Assembly: GCF_035984415.1 (NCBI RefSeq)
Contig: NZ_CP130720.1
Span: 7,378,001 to 7,442,000 of the forward strand
DNA: 64,000 nt
From: Streptomyces sp. NBC_01296
Lineage (GTDB): Bacteria > Actinomycetota > Actinomycetes > Streptomycetales > Streptomycetaceae
Direction of reading: 5' to 3'
This document shows, one piece after another, positions 32,576-41,909 of this stretch. Under the pieces are notes generated by a model. That model was given only the letters and a program-made list of their open reading frames with translations, was not told the DNA's origin and searched no databases. Each line of letters opens with the position of its first letter. Position 1 is the first letter of the stretch. The position numbers and the translations under genes were made by a program.

Positions 32576-32730
32576 CGTCTGCCCCCGTCCGTGGCGTCAC
32601 CGAGCCCCAGGCCCGGTCGCACGCCGACCGGCCACACCCAGGGACACGGTTTCCGCCACGGCCGGTTCCCAACCCTGCCGGGCATCTCCCACGGCGGTCG
32701 GTGGGCGGTCGGTCGGCGGTCAGACGACGG

Positions 32731-33987
32731 TCACGCCGCGGCCCGCGCCGCGCCGATCATGGCGTGCAGCCGGTCGGCCGCCGCCCTCCCGAAGTCCGGG
32801 TCGTTGATGTGGGTGTCGTAGTCGTAGAGCCGGGCGGAGCTGCCGCGCAGCCCCTCGCGCAGTGCCGAGAACAGGGCCCGGTCCGCGTCGGGGTCATGGT
32901 AGGTGCCGCCCGGAGCGCCGAGCGTGGACAGTCCGCGGAGTGGGACGCAGACGGCCGTGGGGCCGGTCGCCGCGCGGAGTTTGGCGGCGACCCGGCGGCC
33001 GAGCTCCGCGCATTCGGCGGGGGTCGTACGGATCACCGTGATGGACGGGTTGTGTACGTGGACCCGCCGGTAGCGGGCCCGATCGGGCAGGGTCTCCAGC
33101 GGCCCGAACTTCACCATGTCCAGCGCCCCCAGGCTCACCACCTGCGGGATCCCGGCCCGTCCGGCCGCGCTGAGCCGGTCGGGGCCGGCGGTGAGGATGC
33201 CGCCGCACAGGTCGTCGGCGAGCTCGCTGAGCGTGAGGTCGAGCACGCCCGCGAAGATGCCCTGCCCGGCCAGGGTCTCCAGGGTGCGGCCGCCGGTGCC
33301 GCTGACGTGGAAGACCAGGACCTCGTAGCCGAGCCCGGTCAGGTGCTCGCGGGCGGCGTCCACCCCGATGGTGGTGACGCCCGCCATGCTCGCCGCGATC
33401 AGCGGCCGGGAGCCGGTGCCCAGCCGGGCCGGGCGGTGCAGCTCGCGGGAGGCCCGTTCGAAGGCCTTGGCCATCCCCGCGGCCGCCTCGACCGCGTTCG
33501 CCAGGACCGGCGCGGAGATGCTGTTGATCCCCGCGATGTCCACCACGCTGTACATCATCGCGATGTCCGAGGATCCGACGTACGGGGCCACGTCCCCGGA
33601 CGCCATGGACGAGACCATCAGCTTCGGCACGCCCAGCGGCAGCGCGCGCATCGCCCGGGTGGCGATGGAGGTGCCGCCGCTGCCGCCTATGGCGAGCACC
33701 GCGTGCAGCCGGCCCTCGGCGTGCAGGCGCAACAGCGTCGCCTCGGCGCCTTGGGCCATCGTGGTCACGGCCGCACCCCGGTCGGCGGCCGTGCGTAGTT
33801 CCGGCAGTTCGGTTCCCGCTGCCCGGGCCACCGCTTCGCGCGGTATGTCCGCGGGCACCCGGGGTTCGCCCATGATGCCTGTGTCGACCATGATCACTTC
33901 GACGCCGGTGCGCAGCAGCCTCTCGCGCAGCCAGCCGTACTCGACACCCTTGGTGTCCAGGGTTCCCACCAGCACGACGTTCGTCAT
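32731..33987 (-). CDS. Tm-1-like ATP-binding domain protein (UPF0261)
   Basis: A 418-residue protein of the Tm-1/UPF0261 family. The N-terminal nucleotide-binding domain has VVLVGTLDTKGVEYGWLRER and AIGGSGGTSIATRAMRALPL. The second, TIM-barrel-like domain has MAGVTTIGVDAAREHL, HVSGTGGRTLETL and VHVHNPSITVIRTTPAEC. In plants the family member Tm-1 confers tobamovirus resistance; bacterial roles are mostly uncharacterised. The ATG at 33987 is favoured because a GACATT hexamer ends 6 nt before it (leaderless). Upstream ATG codons at 34002 and 34023 are less likely. Confidence 0.85.
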   Translation of the reverse strand: MTNVVLVGTLDTKGVEYGWLRERLLRTGVEVIMVDTGIMGEPRVPADIPREAVARAAGTELPELRTAADRGAAVTTMAQGAEATLLRLHAEGRLHAVLAIGGSGGTSIATRAMRALPLGVPKLMVSSMASGDVAPYVGSSDIAMMYSVVDIAGINSISAPVLANAVEAAAGMAKAFERASRELHRPARLGTGSRPLIAASMAGVTTIGVDAAREHLTGLGYEVLVFHVSGTGGRTLETLAGQGIFAGVLDLTLSELADDLCGGILTAGPDRLSAAGRAGIPQVVSLGALDMVKFGPLETLPDRARYRRVHVHNPSITVIRTTPAECAELGRRVAAKLRAATGPTAVCVPLRGLSTLGAPGGTYHDPDADRALFSALREGLRGSSARLYDYDTHINDPDFGRAAADRLHAMIGAARAAA

Positions 33988-33993
33988 ATGTGC

Positions 33994-33999
33994 AATGTC
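33994..33999 (-). promoter_or_regulatory. -10-like GACATT, leaderless start of the Tm-1-like gene
   Basis: On the minus strand GACATT ends 6 nt before ATG 33987 and no Shine-Dalgarno sequence intervenes. Confidence 0.4.
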
Positions 34000-34035
34000 C
34001 ATGCAGGTGGGGTTTGTTGGCAAGTCAAGGTCGGG

Positions 34036-34524
34036 TCAACCCTTCAGGAGCCCCAACAGCCTCTCCAAGAAGGGGATTTGAGAGGGAATCAGCTTGCTTT
34101 CGGCCACGGCCGGAGTGAACCAGGCCACCCGGTCCAGCTCGGGGAACTCCTGCGTCCGGCCCGAGCGCGGGGGCCACTCCATCGTGAACGTCCCGGGCAC
34201 CATCAGCGCCGGATCGAGGTCGGCCCGTACGGCCCAGATCGTCACCAGCTTGCCGCCGGGGATCCGCACCTCGCCCAGCGGCAGGTACGGGCCCTCGGGC
34301 GGCGGCAGGCCGATCTCCTCGGTGAACTCCCGGCGGGCCGCGTCGAGCGGGGTCTCGTCCGCCTCGTACTCGCCCTTGGGGATGGCCCAGGACCCGTCGT
34401 CCTTGTGCTCCCAGAAGGGGCCGCCCATATGGCCGAGGAGTACCTCGACGGCGTCCTGCGCCGAGGCGGCGGGCTCGGCGGCCGTACGGAACAGGAGCAG
34501 TCCGGCGCTGCGCTTCTGCGTCAT
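34036..34524 (-). CDS. NUDIX domain-containing protein
   Basis: A 162-residue NUDIX hydrolase. The Nudix box GEYEADETPLDAARREFTEE with IG following (about residues 51-72) fits the consensus completely. The preceding GSWAIPKG and the opening SAGLLLFRT match the predicted NTP-pyrophosphohydrolase/diadenosine-polyphosphatase-like branch. Substrate preference is inferred only. It lies upstream of the Tm-1-like gene on the same strand with a 48-bp gap, so the pair may be cotranscribed although the downstream gene also has its own -10. Confidence 0.88.
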   Translation of the reverse strand: MTQKRSAGLLLFRTAAEPAASAQDAVEVLLGHMGGPFWEHKDDGSWAIPKGEYEADETPLDAARREFTEEIGLPPPEGPYLPLGEVRIPGGKLVTIWAVRADLDPALMVPGTFTMEWPPRSGRTQEFPELDRVAWFTPAVAESKLIPSQIPFLERLLGLLKG

Positions 34525-34603
34525 GGCTGCATGTATGCCCCGTCGGCGGGCGGGTCAGTGCGGCCGTCGGCGATCGGCCGCCGGCGCCACCGTGGACCGG
34601 CCG

Positions 34604-35638
34604 TCAGTGGTCGTGCGGGCCCTGGCGGTGCACCGGTCCGTGCGCGTCCGCGCAGTGCGGGTCGGCCGGGTCCTCGCCCGGGCGGCCGACGCTGAGCAGG
34701 GCTTCTTGTACGTGGTCCACCTGGAGGGTGGTGTGCGTGATCCCGTACTCCTTGTCCAGCAGCCGCTCCAGGTCGCGGCGTACGGCGTGGCAGTCGCCGG
34801 CCGGTTCGACGAGCACGTGCGCCGACAGGGCCGCCTGCCCGGAGGTGATCGTCCAGATGTGCAGGTCGTGCACCTCGGTGACGGGCGGGTGCCCGACGAG
34901 CCGGTCGCCGACCGTGTCCGGGTCCATGTGCGCCGGCGCCGCCTCCAGCAAGATCCGGCCGGACTCGCGGACCAGCCCGTAGCCCGCCTTGACCATCAGC
35001 ACCACGACGACGAGCGTGGCGATCGCGTCGGCCTGGACGAATCCCGTGGTGAGCACGATCAGACCGGCGACGGCGGTGCCGATGAAGGCGAACAGGTCGT
35101 TCAGGATGTGCTGGTAGGCGCCCTCGACGGCGAGCGAGGAGCGGTTCGCCCTGGAGATGCACCACGCGGCCGCCACGTTCACGACGATGCCCGCGAGCGC
35201 CGTCACGAGGACCAGCCCGCCCGCCACCTCCGGCGGGTCCATCAGCCGCCGGACCGCCTCGTACGCCAGCCAGACCGCGAGCAGGAGCAGCGTGAGCCCG
35301 TTGGCCTGGGCGGAGAGTATCTCCGCGCGCTTGAGGCCGTACGTGAATCCGCCGCGCGCCGGGCGGGCCGCGAGCCGCATCGCGATCAGTGCGAGGACGA
35401 TCGAGACGGCGTCGGTGAGCATGTGGGCGGCGTCGGAGATCAGGGCCAGCGACTGGGCCACGATGCCGATCGCCACCTCGACCGCCATGAACGCGCCGAT
35501 CAGGCCGAGCGCGATGGCCAGCCAGCGCCGGTCGGCGTCCGCGGAGACGCCGTGGCTGTGCCCGCCGTGGCCGTGACCGCCGTGGTCGTGGCCGGCGGCG
35601 TGGCCGTGGTCTTCGTGCGCGTGCTCGTGCCCACTCAT
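34604..35638 (-). CDS. Cation diffusion facilitator (CDF) metal/proton antiporter
   Basis: A 344-residue CzcD-type exporter. The N-terminus is His-rich (HEHAHEDHGHAAGHDHGG), a metal-binding tail typical of zinc/cobalt/cadmium CDFs. Six TM helices follow, with the active-site HxxxD pairs visible in ALISDAAHMLTDAVS and EGAYQHILNDLFAF. A C-terminal cytosolic domain (VTEVHDLHIWTITSGQAALS, then H-rich) mediates dimerisation. It should expel Zn2+ or a similar divalent ion. It is divergent from the FHA-ABC gene; a 15-bp dyad lies ~70-80 bp upstream of its start. Confidence 0.92.
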   Translation of the reverse strand: MSGHEHAHEDHGHAAGHDHGGHGHGGHSHGVSADADRRWLAIALGLIGAFMAVEVAIGIVAQSLALISDAAHMLTDAVSIVLALIAMRLAARPARGGFTYGLKRAEILSAQANGLTLLLLAVWLAYEAVRRLMDPPEVAGGLVLVTALAGIVVNVAAAWCISRANRSSLAVEGAYQHILNDLFAFIGTAVAGLIVLTTGFVQADAIATLVVVVLMVKAGYGLVRESGRILLEAAPAHMDPDTVGDRLVGHPPVTEVHDLHIWTITSGQAALSAHVLVEPAGDCHAVRRDLERLLDKEYGITHTTLQVDHVQEALLSVGRPGEDPADPHCADAHGPVHRQGPHDH

Positions 35639-35706
35639 GGCGTCCCCCGTGTGTTCGGTTCCGACGCGTGAAGTGAAGCGCACCGTGACGCAATGGGCAA
35701 AGGCTG

Positions 35707-35721
35707 CAACGGGGACCGTTG
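35707..35721. promoter_or_regulatory. Dyad CAACGG-N3-CCGTTG between the CDF and FHA-ABC genes
   Basis: Perfect 6-bp arms in the 151-bp divergent promoter region. It could serve a metal-responsive regulator, but it does not look like a canonical Zur or ArsR box. Confidence 0.4.
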
Positions 35722-35789
35722 TCATTACCCATAAGAGGCCGCTGACCTGCGGTTATGCTGGACCGGTCGGATCGTGGGAAAATCTGCTC

Positions 35790-38150
35790 ATGGTCCAGCG
35801 CCCCGGTGTGCCGACCGCGCCCGAGCTCGTCCTGGAAACCGCCACGGGCTCCACCGCGATGAGCCCGGGCCGGACGTACCACGTCGGCCGGGACCCCCTG
35901 TGCGAAATCTGCCTCGACGACGCCCGCGTCTCCTGGCACCACGCGATCCTGCGCCCCGAAGGCGACCACTGGACCGTGGAGGACGAGCACAGCACCAACG
36001 GAACCTGGGTCGACGGCCACCGCGTCCACGAGTGGAGCATCGGCGTCGGCAGCGAGCTGCGCTTCGGCAACGCCTCCGACGGCCCGCGCGCCCGGTGCCG
36101 CGGCCCGGTTCCCAACGGCGGGCCCGCCGGCTCCGGGCCGGCCTCGGTGTCCACCCCGTCCCTGACCGGCACCTTCCGCCGCCCCACCACCGTGCGCCCG
36201 CTCCCCACCCGGACCGCCGTGCGCATCGGCCGCGCCCCCGACAGCGACCTCGTCATCGACGACCTCGTCGTCTCGCGCCGGCACGCCGAACTGCACGCCC
36301 TCACCGACGGCACGTACGAGATCATCGACCTCGGCAGCCACAACGGGACCTTCCTCAACGGCGCCCGCGTCGAACGGGCCCCCGTCGCCGAGGGCGACAT
36401 CGTCGGCATCGGCCACACCGCACTCTGCCTCGTCGGCGACCAGCTCCAGGAGTACCTCGACACCGGCGAGGTCTCCCTCGACGTCCAGGACCTCGCCGTC
36501 TCCGTCGACCGCGGCCGCAAGACCCTCCTCGACCACGTCTCCTTCCCCGTCGGCGCCAAATGCCTGCTCGCCGTCGTCGGCCCCAGCGGAGCCGGCAAGT
36601 CCACCCTCCTCGGCGCCCTCACCGGACTGCGCCCTGCCGACCACGGCAGCGTCCTGTACGACGGACGCGACCTCTACCGCGACTACGCCGAACTGCGCAG
36701 CCGCATCGGCCTCGTCCCCCAGGACGACATCCTGCACGCGCAGCTCACCGTCCGCCGCGCCCTCGCCTACGCCGCCGAACTGCGCTTCCCGCAGGACACC
36801 GCCCGGGCCGAACGCCAGGCCCGGGTCGACGAGGTGATCGGCGAACTCGGCCTCGGACAGCGCGCCGACCAGCCCATCCACAGTCTCTCCGGCGGCCAGC
36901 GCAAACGCGTCTCCGTCGCCCTGGAACTGCTGACCAAGCCCTCCCTGCTCTTCCTGGACGAGCCCACTTCCGGCCTCGACCCCGGCATGGACCGCTCCGT
37001 GATGCACATGCTGCGCGGCCTCGCCGACGACGGCCGCACCGTCATCGTCGTCACCCACAGCGTGCTCAGCCTCGACGTCTGCGACCGGCTGCTGGTCCTC
37101 GCCCCGGGCGGGCGCATCGCCTGGTTCGGGCCGCCCGAGGAGACCCTCGGCTTCTTCGGGTTCGCCGAGTGGCCCGAGGCCTTCGAAGCCTTCGAGAACC
37201 AGCAGGGCCGGGACTGGGCGCAGGAGTACCGCACCTCTCCGCAGCACCTCACGTACGTACAAAACGCCGCGCGCCAGCCCCGGCGAGACGAGGACCGGTC
37301 CGGGGCGGCCGGCTTCGTCGCCCCGCCGCCCAAGGCCCAGAGCTGGGGCTCCCAGCTCTCCACGCTGGTCCGCCGCTACGCCGCCGCGCTCAGCGCCGAC
37401 CGCACCTTCCTCGTCATCATGATCGCCCTGCCGTTCGTCATGGGCGCCATGACCCGGGCCCTGGCCGGCAGCTCCCTCACCAAGGAGACGGCGATCAACG
37501 CCCTGCTCATCCTGTGCGTCGGCGGCGTGCTGACCGGCGCGGCCAACGGCGTACGGGAACTGGTCAAGGAGCGTGTCATCTACCAGCGGGAACGGGCCGT
37601 CGGCCTGTCCAGATCCGCGTACCTGATGTCCAAGGTGGTGGTGCTCGGCGTCGTCACCGTGGCCCAGGCCGTGGTGATGACGCTCGTCGGCCTCTACGGG
37701 GTGAAGACCAACGCCCCCGGCGGCAAAGGGGTCTTCTTCTCGCCCCTCGCCGAAATCACCCTCGCCGTGGCCCTGCTGTCCTTCACCGCGATGATGCTCG
37801 GCCTGCTCGTCTCCGCCCTGGTCCGGAAGGAGGAGGTCACCATGCCGCTGCTGGTCCTCCTCGCCATCGTCCAGGTGGTCTTCTGCGGAGCCCTGCTGCA
37901 GCTGAACGGCGTGCCCGTGATCGAGCAGCTGGCCTGGCTGGTGCCGTCCCGGTGGGCGCTCGGCGCCATGGCCGGCACCATCGACCTCGGCGCGATCGTC
38001 CCCGGGAAGCTCACCGACGATCCGCTCTTCGCACACAGCGCCGGGGTGTGGCTGCTCGACCTCGGGATGCTCGTGGGCCTGTCCATACTGTTCGGAGTGC
38101 TGATCCTGCGGCTGCTGCGCCGCCACGAGCCCGCGATCATGCGAAAGTAG
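35790..38150 (+). CDS. FHA-FHA-ABC transporter fusion (ATPase plus ABC-2 type permease)
   Basis: A 786-residue protein. Two N-terminal forkhead-associated domains (VGRD...SWHHAIL...STNGTW, residues ~30-75, and IGRAPDSDL...SRRHAEL...HNGTFLNG, ~145-195) bind phospho-Thr peptides. An ABC ATPase follows (Walker A GPSGAGKST ~263, signature LSGGQRKR ~366, Walker B LLFLDEPTSGLDP ~386), then six TM helices of ABC2/ABCG type. It resembles mycobacterial Rv1747, whose export is controlled by a Ser/Thr kinase, so phospho-regulation is likely. A TATGCT at 35754-35759 is a plausible -10. Substrate unknown. Confidence 0.9.
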   Translation: MVQRPGVPTAPELVLETATGSTAMSPGRTYHVGRDPLCEICLDDARVSWHHAILRPEGDHWTVEDEHSTNGTWVDGHRVHEWSIGVGSELRFGNASDGPRARCRGPVPNGGPAGSGPASVSTPSLTGTFRRPTTVRPLPTRTAVRIGRAPDSDLVIDDLVVSRRHAELHALTDGTYEIIDLGSHNGTFLNGARVERAPVAEGDIVGIGHTALCLVGDQLQEYLDTGEVSLDVQDLAVSVDRGRKTLLDHVSFPVGAKCLLAVVGPSGAGKSTLLGALTGLRPADHGSVLYDGRDLYRDYAELRSRIGLVPQDDILHAQLTVRRALAYAAELRFPQDTARAERQARVDEVIGELGLGQRADQPIHSLSGGQRKRVSVALELLTKPSLLFLDEPTSGLDPGMDRSVMHMLRGLADDGRTVIVVTHSVLSLDVCDRLLVLAPGGRIAWFGPPEETLGFFGFAEWPEAFEAFENQQGRDWAQEYRTSPQHLTYVQNAARQPRRDEDRSGAAGFVAPPPKAQSWGSQLSTLVRRYAAALSADRTFLVIMIALPFVMGAMTRALAGSSLTKETAINALLILCVGGVLTGAANGVRELVKERVIYQRERAVGLSRSAYLMSKVVVLGVVTVAQAVVMTLVGLYGVKTNAPGGKGVFFSPLAEITLAVALLSFTAMMLGLLVSALVRKEEVTMPLLVLLAIVQVVFCGALLQLNGVPVIEQLAWLVPSRWALGAMAGTIDLGAIVPGKLTDDPLFAHSAGVWLLDLGMLVGLSILFGVLILRLLRRHEPAIMRK

Positions 38151-38156
38151 GCGTCG

Positions 38157-38852
38157 ATGGCCAACCTGACCGGGCCCTTCGACTTCCAGCCCACGCACGT
38201 GGTCCCCCGTGAGGGGCTGCCCGCCTGGGAAGAGCCCGACGTCTCCCGGCCCACCGTGCCCCTGGACCCCTTCCTGCCCGTGCAACTCCTGTCCCGGCGC
38301 GGCGAATGGGGGGAGATCCTGTGCGCCAACGGCTGGTCCGCCTGGGTGGACGGACGGCTCCTGGTCGCGGTACCCGAGCCGCCGCCGACCGGCGGCCGGC
38401 CGGTCACGCACGCCGAAGAGGACCCGCTGCCGCTGCTCGCGCACTGCGCCGAGACCCTGCAGCGCTACCGCCGGGCCGCCGAGGAACTCGCCGCCGGACG
38501 CACGGACACCGAGGGCTTCCGGCGGGCGACCCAGGGACTGCGCGTCGGGATCGTGGTCGACGACGAGGCCGTCTGGCTGTACGAAGAGGCCAGCGGACGC
38601 TGGATGTACGGCGACGGCACCCGCCTCACGACGTACGCGGTCGGCGCGGGGCCGGGGGACCCGGCCGAGCCGGAGCCCCCGGCCGCGGAGACGGAACGCA
38701 AGGCATCGCCCGGCGCACGGGTCGACACGGCAACGGCGGGCGGGCGGACCCCCGGTGCACCCGGGCACGGACCCAGCCGGGAACCAGGACGGGTGCCCGG
38801 AGGCGAAGGGCGTGAACCGACGCAGGTCGTGGCACCGCCGGACGGCGGGTGA
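38157..38852 (+). CDS. Hypothetical protein downstream of the FHA-ABC gene (SH3-like fold suspected)
   Basis: A 231-residue soluble protein with no signal peptide or TM helix. The segment VQLLSRRGEWGEILCANGWSAWVDGRLLV looks like a small SH3-type barrel. A helical stretch with EDPLPLLAHCAETLQRYRRA follows, then WLYEEASGRWMYGDGTRL and a disordered Pro/Gly/Thr-rich tail with possible phospho-Thr sites. It starts 6 bp after the ABC gene, so it is certainly in the same operon. A regulatory or phosphoprotein partner for the FHA domains is an inference. Confidence 0.65.
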   Translation: MANLTGPFDFQPTHVVPREGLPAWEEPDVSRPTVPLDPFLPVQLLSRRGEWGEILCANGWSAWVDGRLLVAVPEPPPTGGRPVTHAEEDPLPLLAHCAETLQRYRRAAEELAAGRTDTEGFRRATQGLRVGIVVDDEAVWLYEEASGRWMYGDGTRLTTYAVGAGPGDPAEPEPPAAETERKASPGARVDTATAGGRTPGAPGHGPSREPGRVPGGEGREPTQVVAPPDGG

Positions 38853-38913
38853 GCTCGAGGCCGAGTCCGACCTCGAGGCCGAGTCCGACGGGGACCGGCA
38901 GGGCGGGGCGAGG

Positions 38914-40203
38914 TCAGCGGGCGACGGTCCCGGTCGGCTGCTCGACGAGACCGCGGCGGTGCACCGGACGGGCCAGCAGGGCTCCGAGGAAGCCCGCGAG
39001 CGCGCCCCAGAGCAGGGCGAGGCCCACGTTGCGCCACAGCACGGGGCGCAGCACCGTCTTCGCGTCGAGCCAGCCGACGTCGCCGATGCCGAGCAGGGAC
39101 AGCCCGAACCGGGCCTCGAGGGCGGTCAGCAGGCACACCGTCAGGGTGGCGAGGGCGAGGGCCACGCCCAGGTGGAGCGCGTGCTGCCAGGCGCGGACGT
39201 GCGCGGGGGAGCGTACGGCCGCCAGGAAGCCCGCGCCGAGCAGCAGCACGGCGGCCACGGCCACCAGCCACCAGGCCCGGGAGTCGTGCTGCGCGAGCGT
39301 GGAAACGTCGATCCTGGACAGCTCCGGGCCGCGCAGCACCTGGTCCAGCAACTGCGGCATCGGCAGTCCGAACAGCCCCTCGACCCGGCCGTCCCAGGCC
39401 CCGCCGAGGCCCAGGGTGAGCGCCAGCCAGGCGAGGTTCGGCAGGCCGAGCAGGATCACGGCGAACGTCCGGCCCGCGTGGCCCTGCGTGACGGCCACGA
39501 CCACGCCGATGCCGAGGCCGATGACGACGTACGCGAGGAGCAGCGCCACGGTGGCGAAGGCGGCGGGCCGCACCGCCGCGTGGAAGCGGACCAGCCGGGC
39601 CGGGAGCGGCGCCCGGCGCGAGATCAGCAGGGCGATGAGCAACAGGCCCAGGATCCACAGCAGTCCGAAGAAGAGGGTCGCGGGCAGGGCGGCCCTGAAG
39701 CCGACCGTCGGGGAGGAGTCGAGGAGTTCGCCGAGGTCGGCGACGAGGGAGTCGCCGCCGGAGATGCCGAAGGTCTGGCGGGCGAGGAACGCGGTCCCGG
39801 TGAGGGCGAGCAGCCACAGCAGGACCAACGGCACGGTGCGGGCCGCGAGTTCGCCCGGCCGGGTCACCGCACGGTTGTGCAGGGGGCGCAGGAAGAACGA
39901 GCCGGCAACGAGGGCCCCGGCGAGGCTCACCGAGAGCGGGAGCACCGACAGGCTCGCATGGGCGTCGGCCAGGAAGCCGGCCGCGCCGGTCACCTCGACC
40001 GATCCGCCGGCCGCCAGTACGACGACCGCCGCGACCACCCGGGGGAACGCCCCGCCGGGCAGATCGGCCGCCCCCGCGCAGGCCAGTCCCGCCGCGGCGA
40101 CGGCGGCCATCACCACGAAGCCCGCCACGACGGCGACGAGGGCGTCCCGCCATGCCCTCGCGGAGCCCCCGGGTGGTGAACTCGGTGCTGACGGACTGCT
40201 CAC
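38914..40203 (-). CDS. Streptophobe-type multi-pass membrane protein
   Basis: A 429-residue hydrophobic protein starting at GTG 40203 (GGTGG upstream), with about ten predicted TM helices, for example VAVVAGFVVMAAVAAAGLA and ATLFFGLLWILGLLLIALLI. It matches the Streptomyces streptophobe family, which has no known function. An extracytoplasmic loop with SGGDSLVADLGELLDSSPTV and LPMPQLLDQVLRGPELSRI is the most conserved-looking part. It is convergent with the FHA-ABC operon. Confidence 0.72.
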   Translation of the reverse strand: MSSPSAPSSPPGGSARAWRDALVAVVAGFVVMAAVAAAGLACAGAADLPGGAFPRVVAAVVVLAAGGSVEVTGAAGFLADAHASLSVLPLSVSLAGALVAGSFFLRPLHNRAVTRPGELAARTVPLVLLWLLALTGTAFLARQTFGISGGDSLVADLGELLDSSPTVGFRAALPATLFFGLLWILGLLLIALLISRRAPLPARLVRFHAAVRPAAFATVALLLAYVVIGLGIGVVVAVTQGHAGRTFAVILLGLPNLAWLALTLGLGGAWDGRVEGLFGLPMPQLLDQVLRGPELSRIDVSTLAQHDSRAWWLVAVAAVLLLGAGFLAAVRSPAHVRAWQHALHLGVALALATLTVCLLTALEARFGLSLLGIGDVGWLDAKTVLRPVLWRNVGLALLWGALAGFLGALLARPVHRRGLVEQPTGTVAR

Positions 40204-40385
40204 GCTGCCACCGTAGGCACGCTCGGCTTGCGGCCACCACCCGAGCGGCGCAGACAATGGTCCGCAGGAGTGCAGGAAATCCCGGCACCTCCGTGTCTGA
40301 GCCATCTCCGTGTCCGCGTCGCCTCGTGTCCGAGCCACCCAGGCGCCACAGGGGCCGGAACTCCTCCGCCCGGGAAGAAGGGCAC

Positions 40386-41867
40386 GTGACCACGCAACCC
40401 TCCGGCCGGGAGCCGCAACAGCCGACGCAGTCCGTACACCCGCCGGCCGAGCGCCCCGCAGGCCCCCCTTCCGGCCCCCTCTCGGGCGGGCGGGAGGGGC
40501 CGCCGCCACCCCCGCCGCCGGCTCCGCCCGGAGGTACGCCATCGGGGCCACCGCCCGGAGGCACGCCACCGCCGGGCGGCCCCTGGTGGCGGTCCGGGCC
40601 CCGGCTGGCCACCGCGCTCGTCGCGGTGGCCGCTGCGGTGGCCCTCGCCGTGGTCCTGACCCGGCCCAGCGGCACCTCCACCGCCGGCGGTGAGGTGTTC
40701 CTGCAGCCCGCGGCCGCCTCCGGCCCGGACCCGTTCACGCAGTCCACCGCCGCGAAGCAGGCCACTCCACCGCCGCAGATCACCACACCGCCCCTGCCGC
40801 AGACCGCGGCGCCCACCACCGGCACCATCGTCACGCAAGGCGTCAGCGGCGCGGTGCCGGGCCTGTACGGCGGTACGAAGGCAACGGCCAGCTGCGACGT
40901 CGAGAAGCAGATCCGGGTGCTGACCGCCCAGCCCGCCAAGAACAGCGCCTTCGCCTCGGCGCTCGGCATCCAGCCGGGGACGGTACCCGGCTACCTGCGC
41001 TCGCTCACCCCGGTACAGCTGGGCATGGACACCCGCGTCACCAACCACGGTTACCGCGACGGAAAGGCCACCGGTTACCAGGCGGTGCTGCAGGCCGGAA
41101 CGGCGGTGCTGGTCGACGCCCGCGGGGTGCCGCGGGTGCGGTGCGCGTGCGGCAACCCGCTCGGGTCCCCGGTGGCGCTGAAGGGCAACCCGAAGCGGTC
41201 CGGCCAGCCGTGGAGCTCGTACCAGCCCAAGAACGTGGTCGCCGTCGTGCCGTCGGTGACCGTCGTCCAGAAGTTCGTCATCTACGACCGCCACGACCGG
41301 CACTGGTTCGAGCGCAACCGCGGCGACCACCAGGCCAAGCACGACAAGCCCGTGCCGCCGCCCGTGATCCCGAAGCCGCCGATCACGCCGATACCGCCGA
41401 TACCGCCGAGCCCGTCGGTCACGAAGGCCTCGCCGCCCCCGGTGCAGTCACCGACGAAGACCGAGTCCCCTCCCGGGCGCCCGTCCGAGCCCGAGTCCAC
41501 GGCGCCGTCCAAGCCCGCCTCCAAGGCACCGGTCAAGCCCGAAGCGCCGACGCCGACGCCGCCCGCGACGCCGCCGGAGTCCAAGGCGCCGGCCGGGTCC
41601 GTCACGCCGTCCGTCTCGCAGCCCGCGTCGGCGCCCGCGTCCTCGAAGGCGCCGGTGACCGCGTCCGCGTCCGTCTCCTCCGCGCCGGCGCCCCCTCCGA
41701 GCTCGGCGGAACCACCGTCTCCGGCCCCGCCGTCCTCGGTGGCGCCGGAGCTGAGGCAAAGGACGAACGAGCCCGGGTCTGACACGGGCGCGACGAACCG
41801 GGCCGGCACCCCGACCCCGTCTCCCACGACGGGGCAGCGCGGAGCCGACGGCGAAGCCGGAACCTGA
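40386..41867 (+). CDS. Membrane-anchored Pro/Ser-rich exoprotein (DUF6777-like domain)
   Basis: A 493-residue protein starting at GTG 40386. A Pro/Gly-rich cytosolic head is followed by one TM helix (ATALVAVAAAVALAVVLT, ~75-93), an ordered outer domain (~100-310) with GEVFLQPAAASGPDPFT, four Cys (SCDVEKQ and RVRCACGNP), and KFVIYDRHDRHWFERNRGDH. A ~180-residue Pro/Ser/Lys/Ala-rich, wall-spanning tail closes it. I recall the folded part as DUF6777, an identification to verify. Long repetitive codons for Pro-Ser make the tail prone to length variation. No enzymatic motif was recognised. Confidence 0.65.
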   Translation: MTTQPSGREPQQPTQSVHPPAERPAGPPSGPLSGGREGPPPPPPPAPPGGTPSGPPPGGTPPPGGPWWRSGPRLATALVAVAAAVALAVVLTRPSGTSTAGGEVFLQPAAASGPDPFTQSTAAKQATPPPQITTPPLPQTAAPTTGTIVTQGVSGAVPGLYGGTKATASCDVEKQIRVLTAQPAKNSAFASALGIQPGTVPGYLRSLTPVQLGMDTRVTNHGYRDGKATGYQAVLQAGTAVLVDARGVPRVRCACGNPLGSPVALKGNPKRSGQPWSSYQPKNVVAVVPSVTVVQKFVIYDRHDRHWFERNRGDHQAKHDKPVPPPVIPKPPITPIPPIPPSPSVTKASPPPVQSPTKTESPPGRPSEPESTAPSKPASKAPVKPEAPTPTPPATPPESKAPAGSVTPSVSQPASAPASSKAPVTASASVSSAPAPPPSSAEPPSPAPPSSVAPELRQRTNEPGSDTGATNRAGTPTPSPTTGQRGADGEAGT

Positions 41868-41909
41868 CGCGGGCGGGCATGGGTGCGGGAACGGTGAGAC
41901 CCTGGCTGC

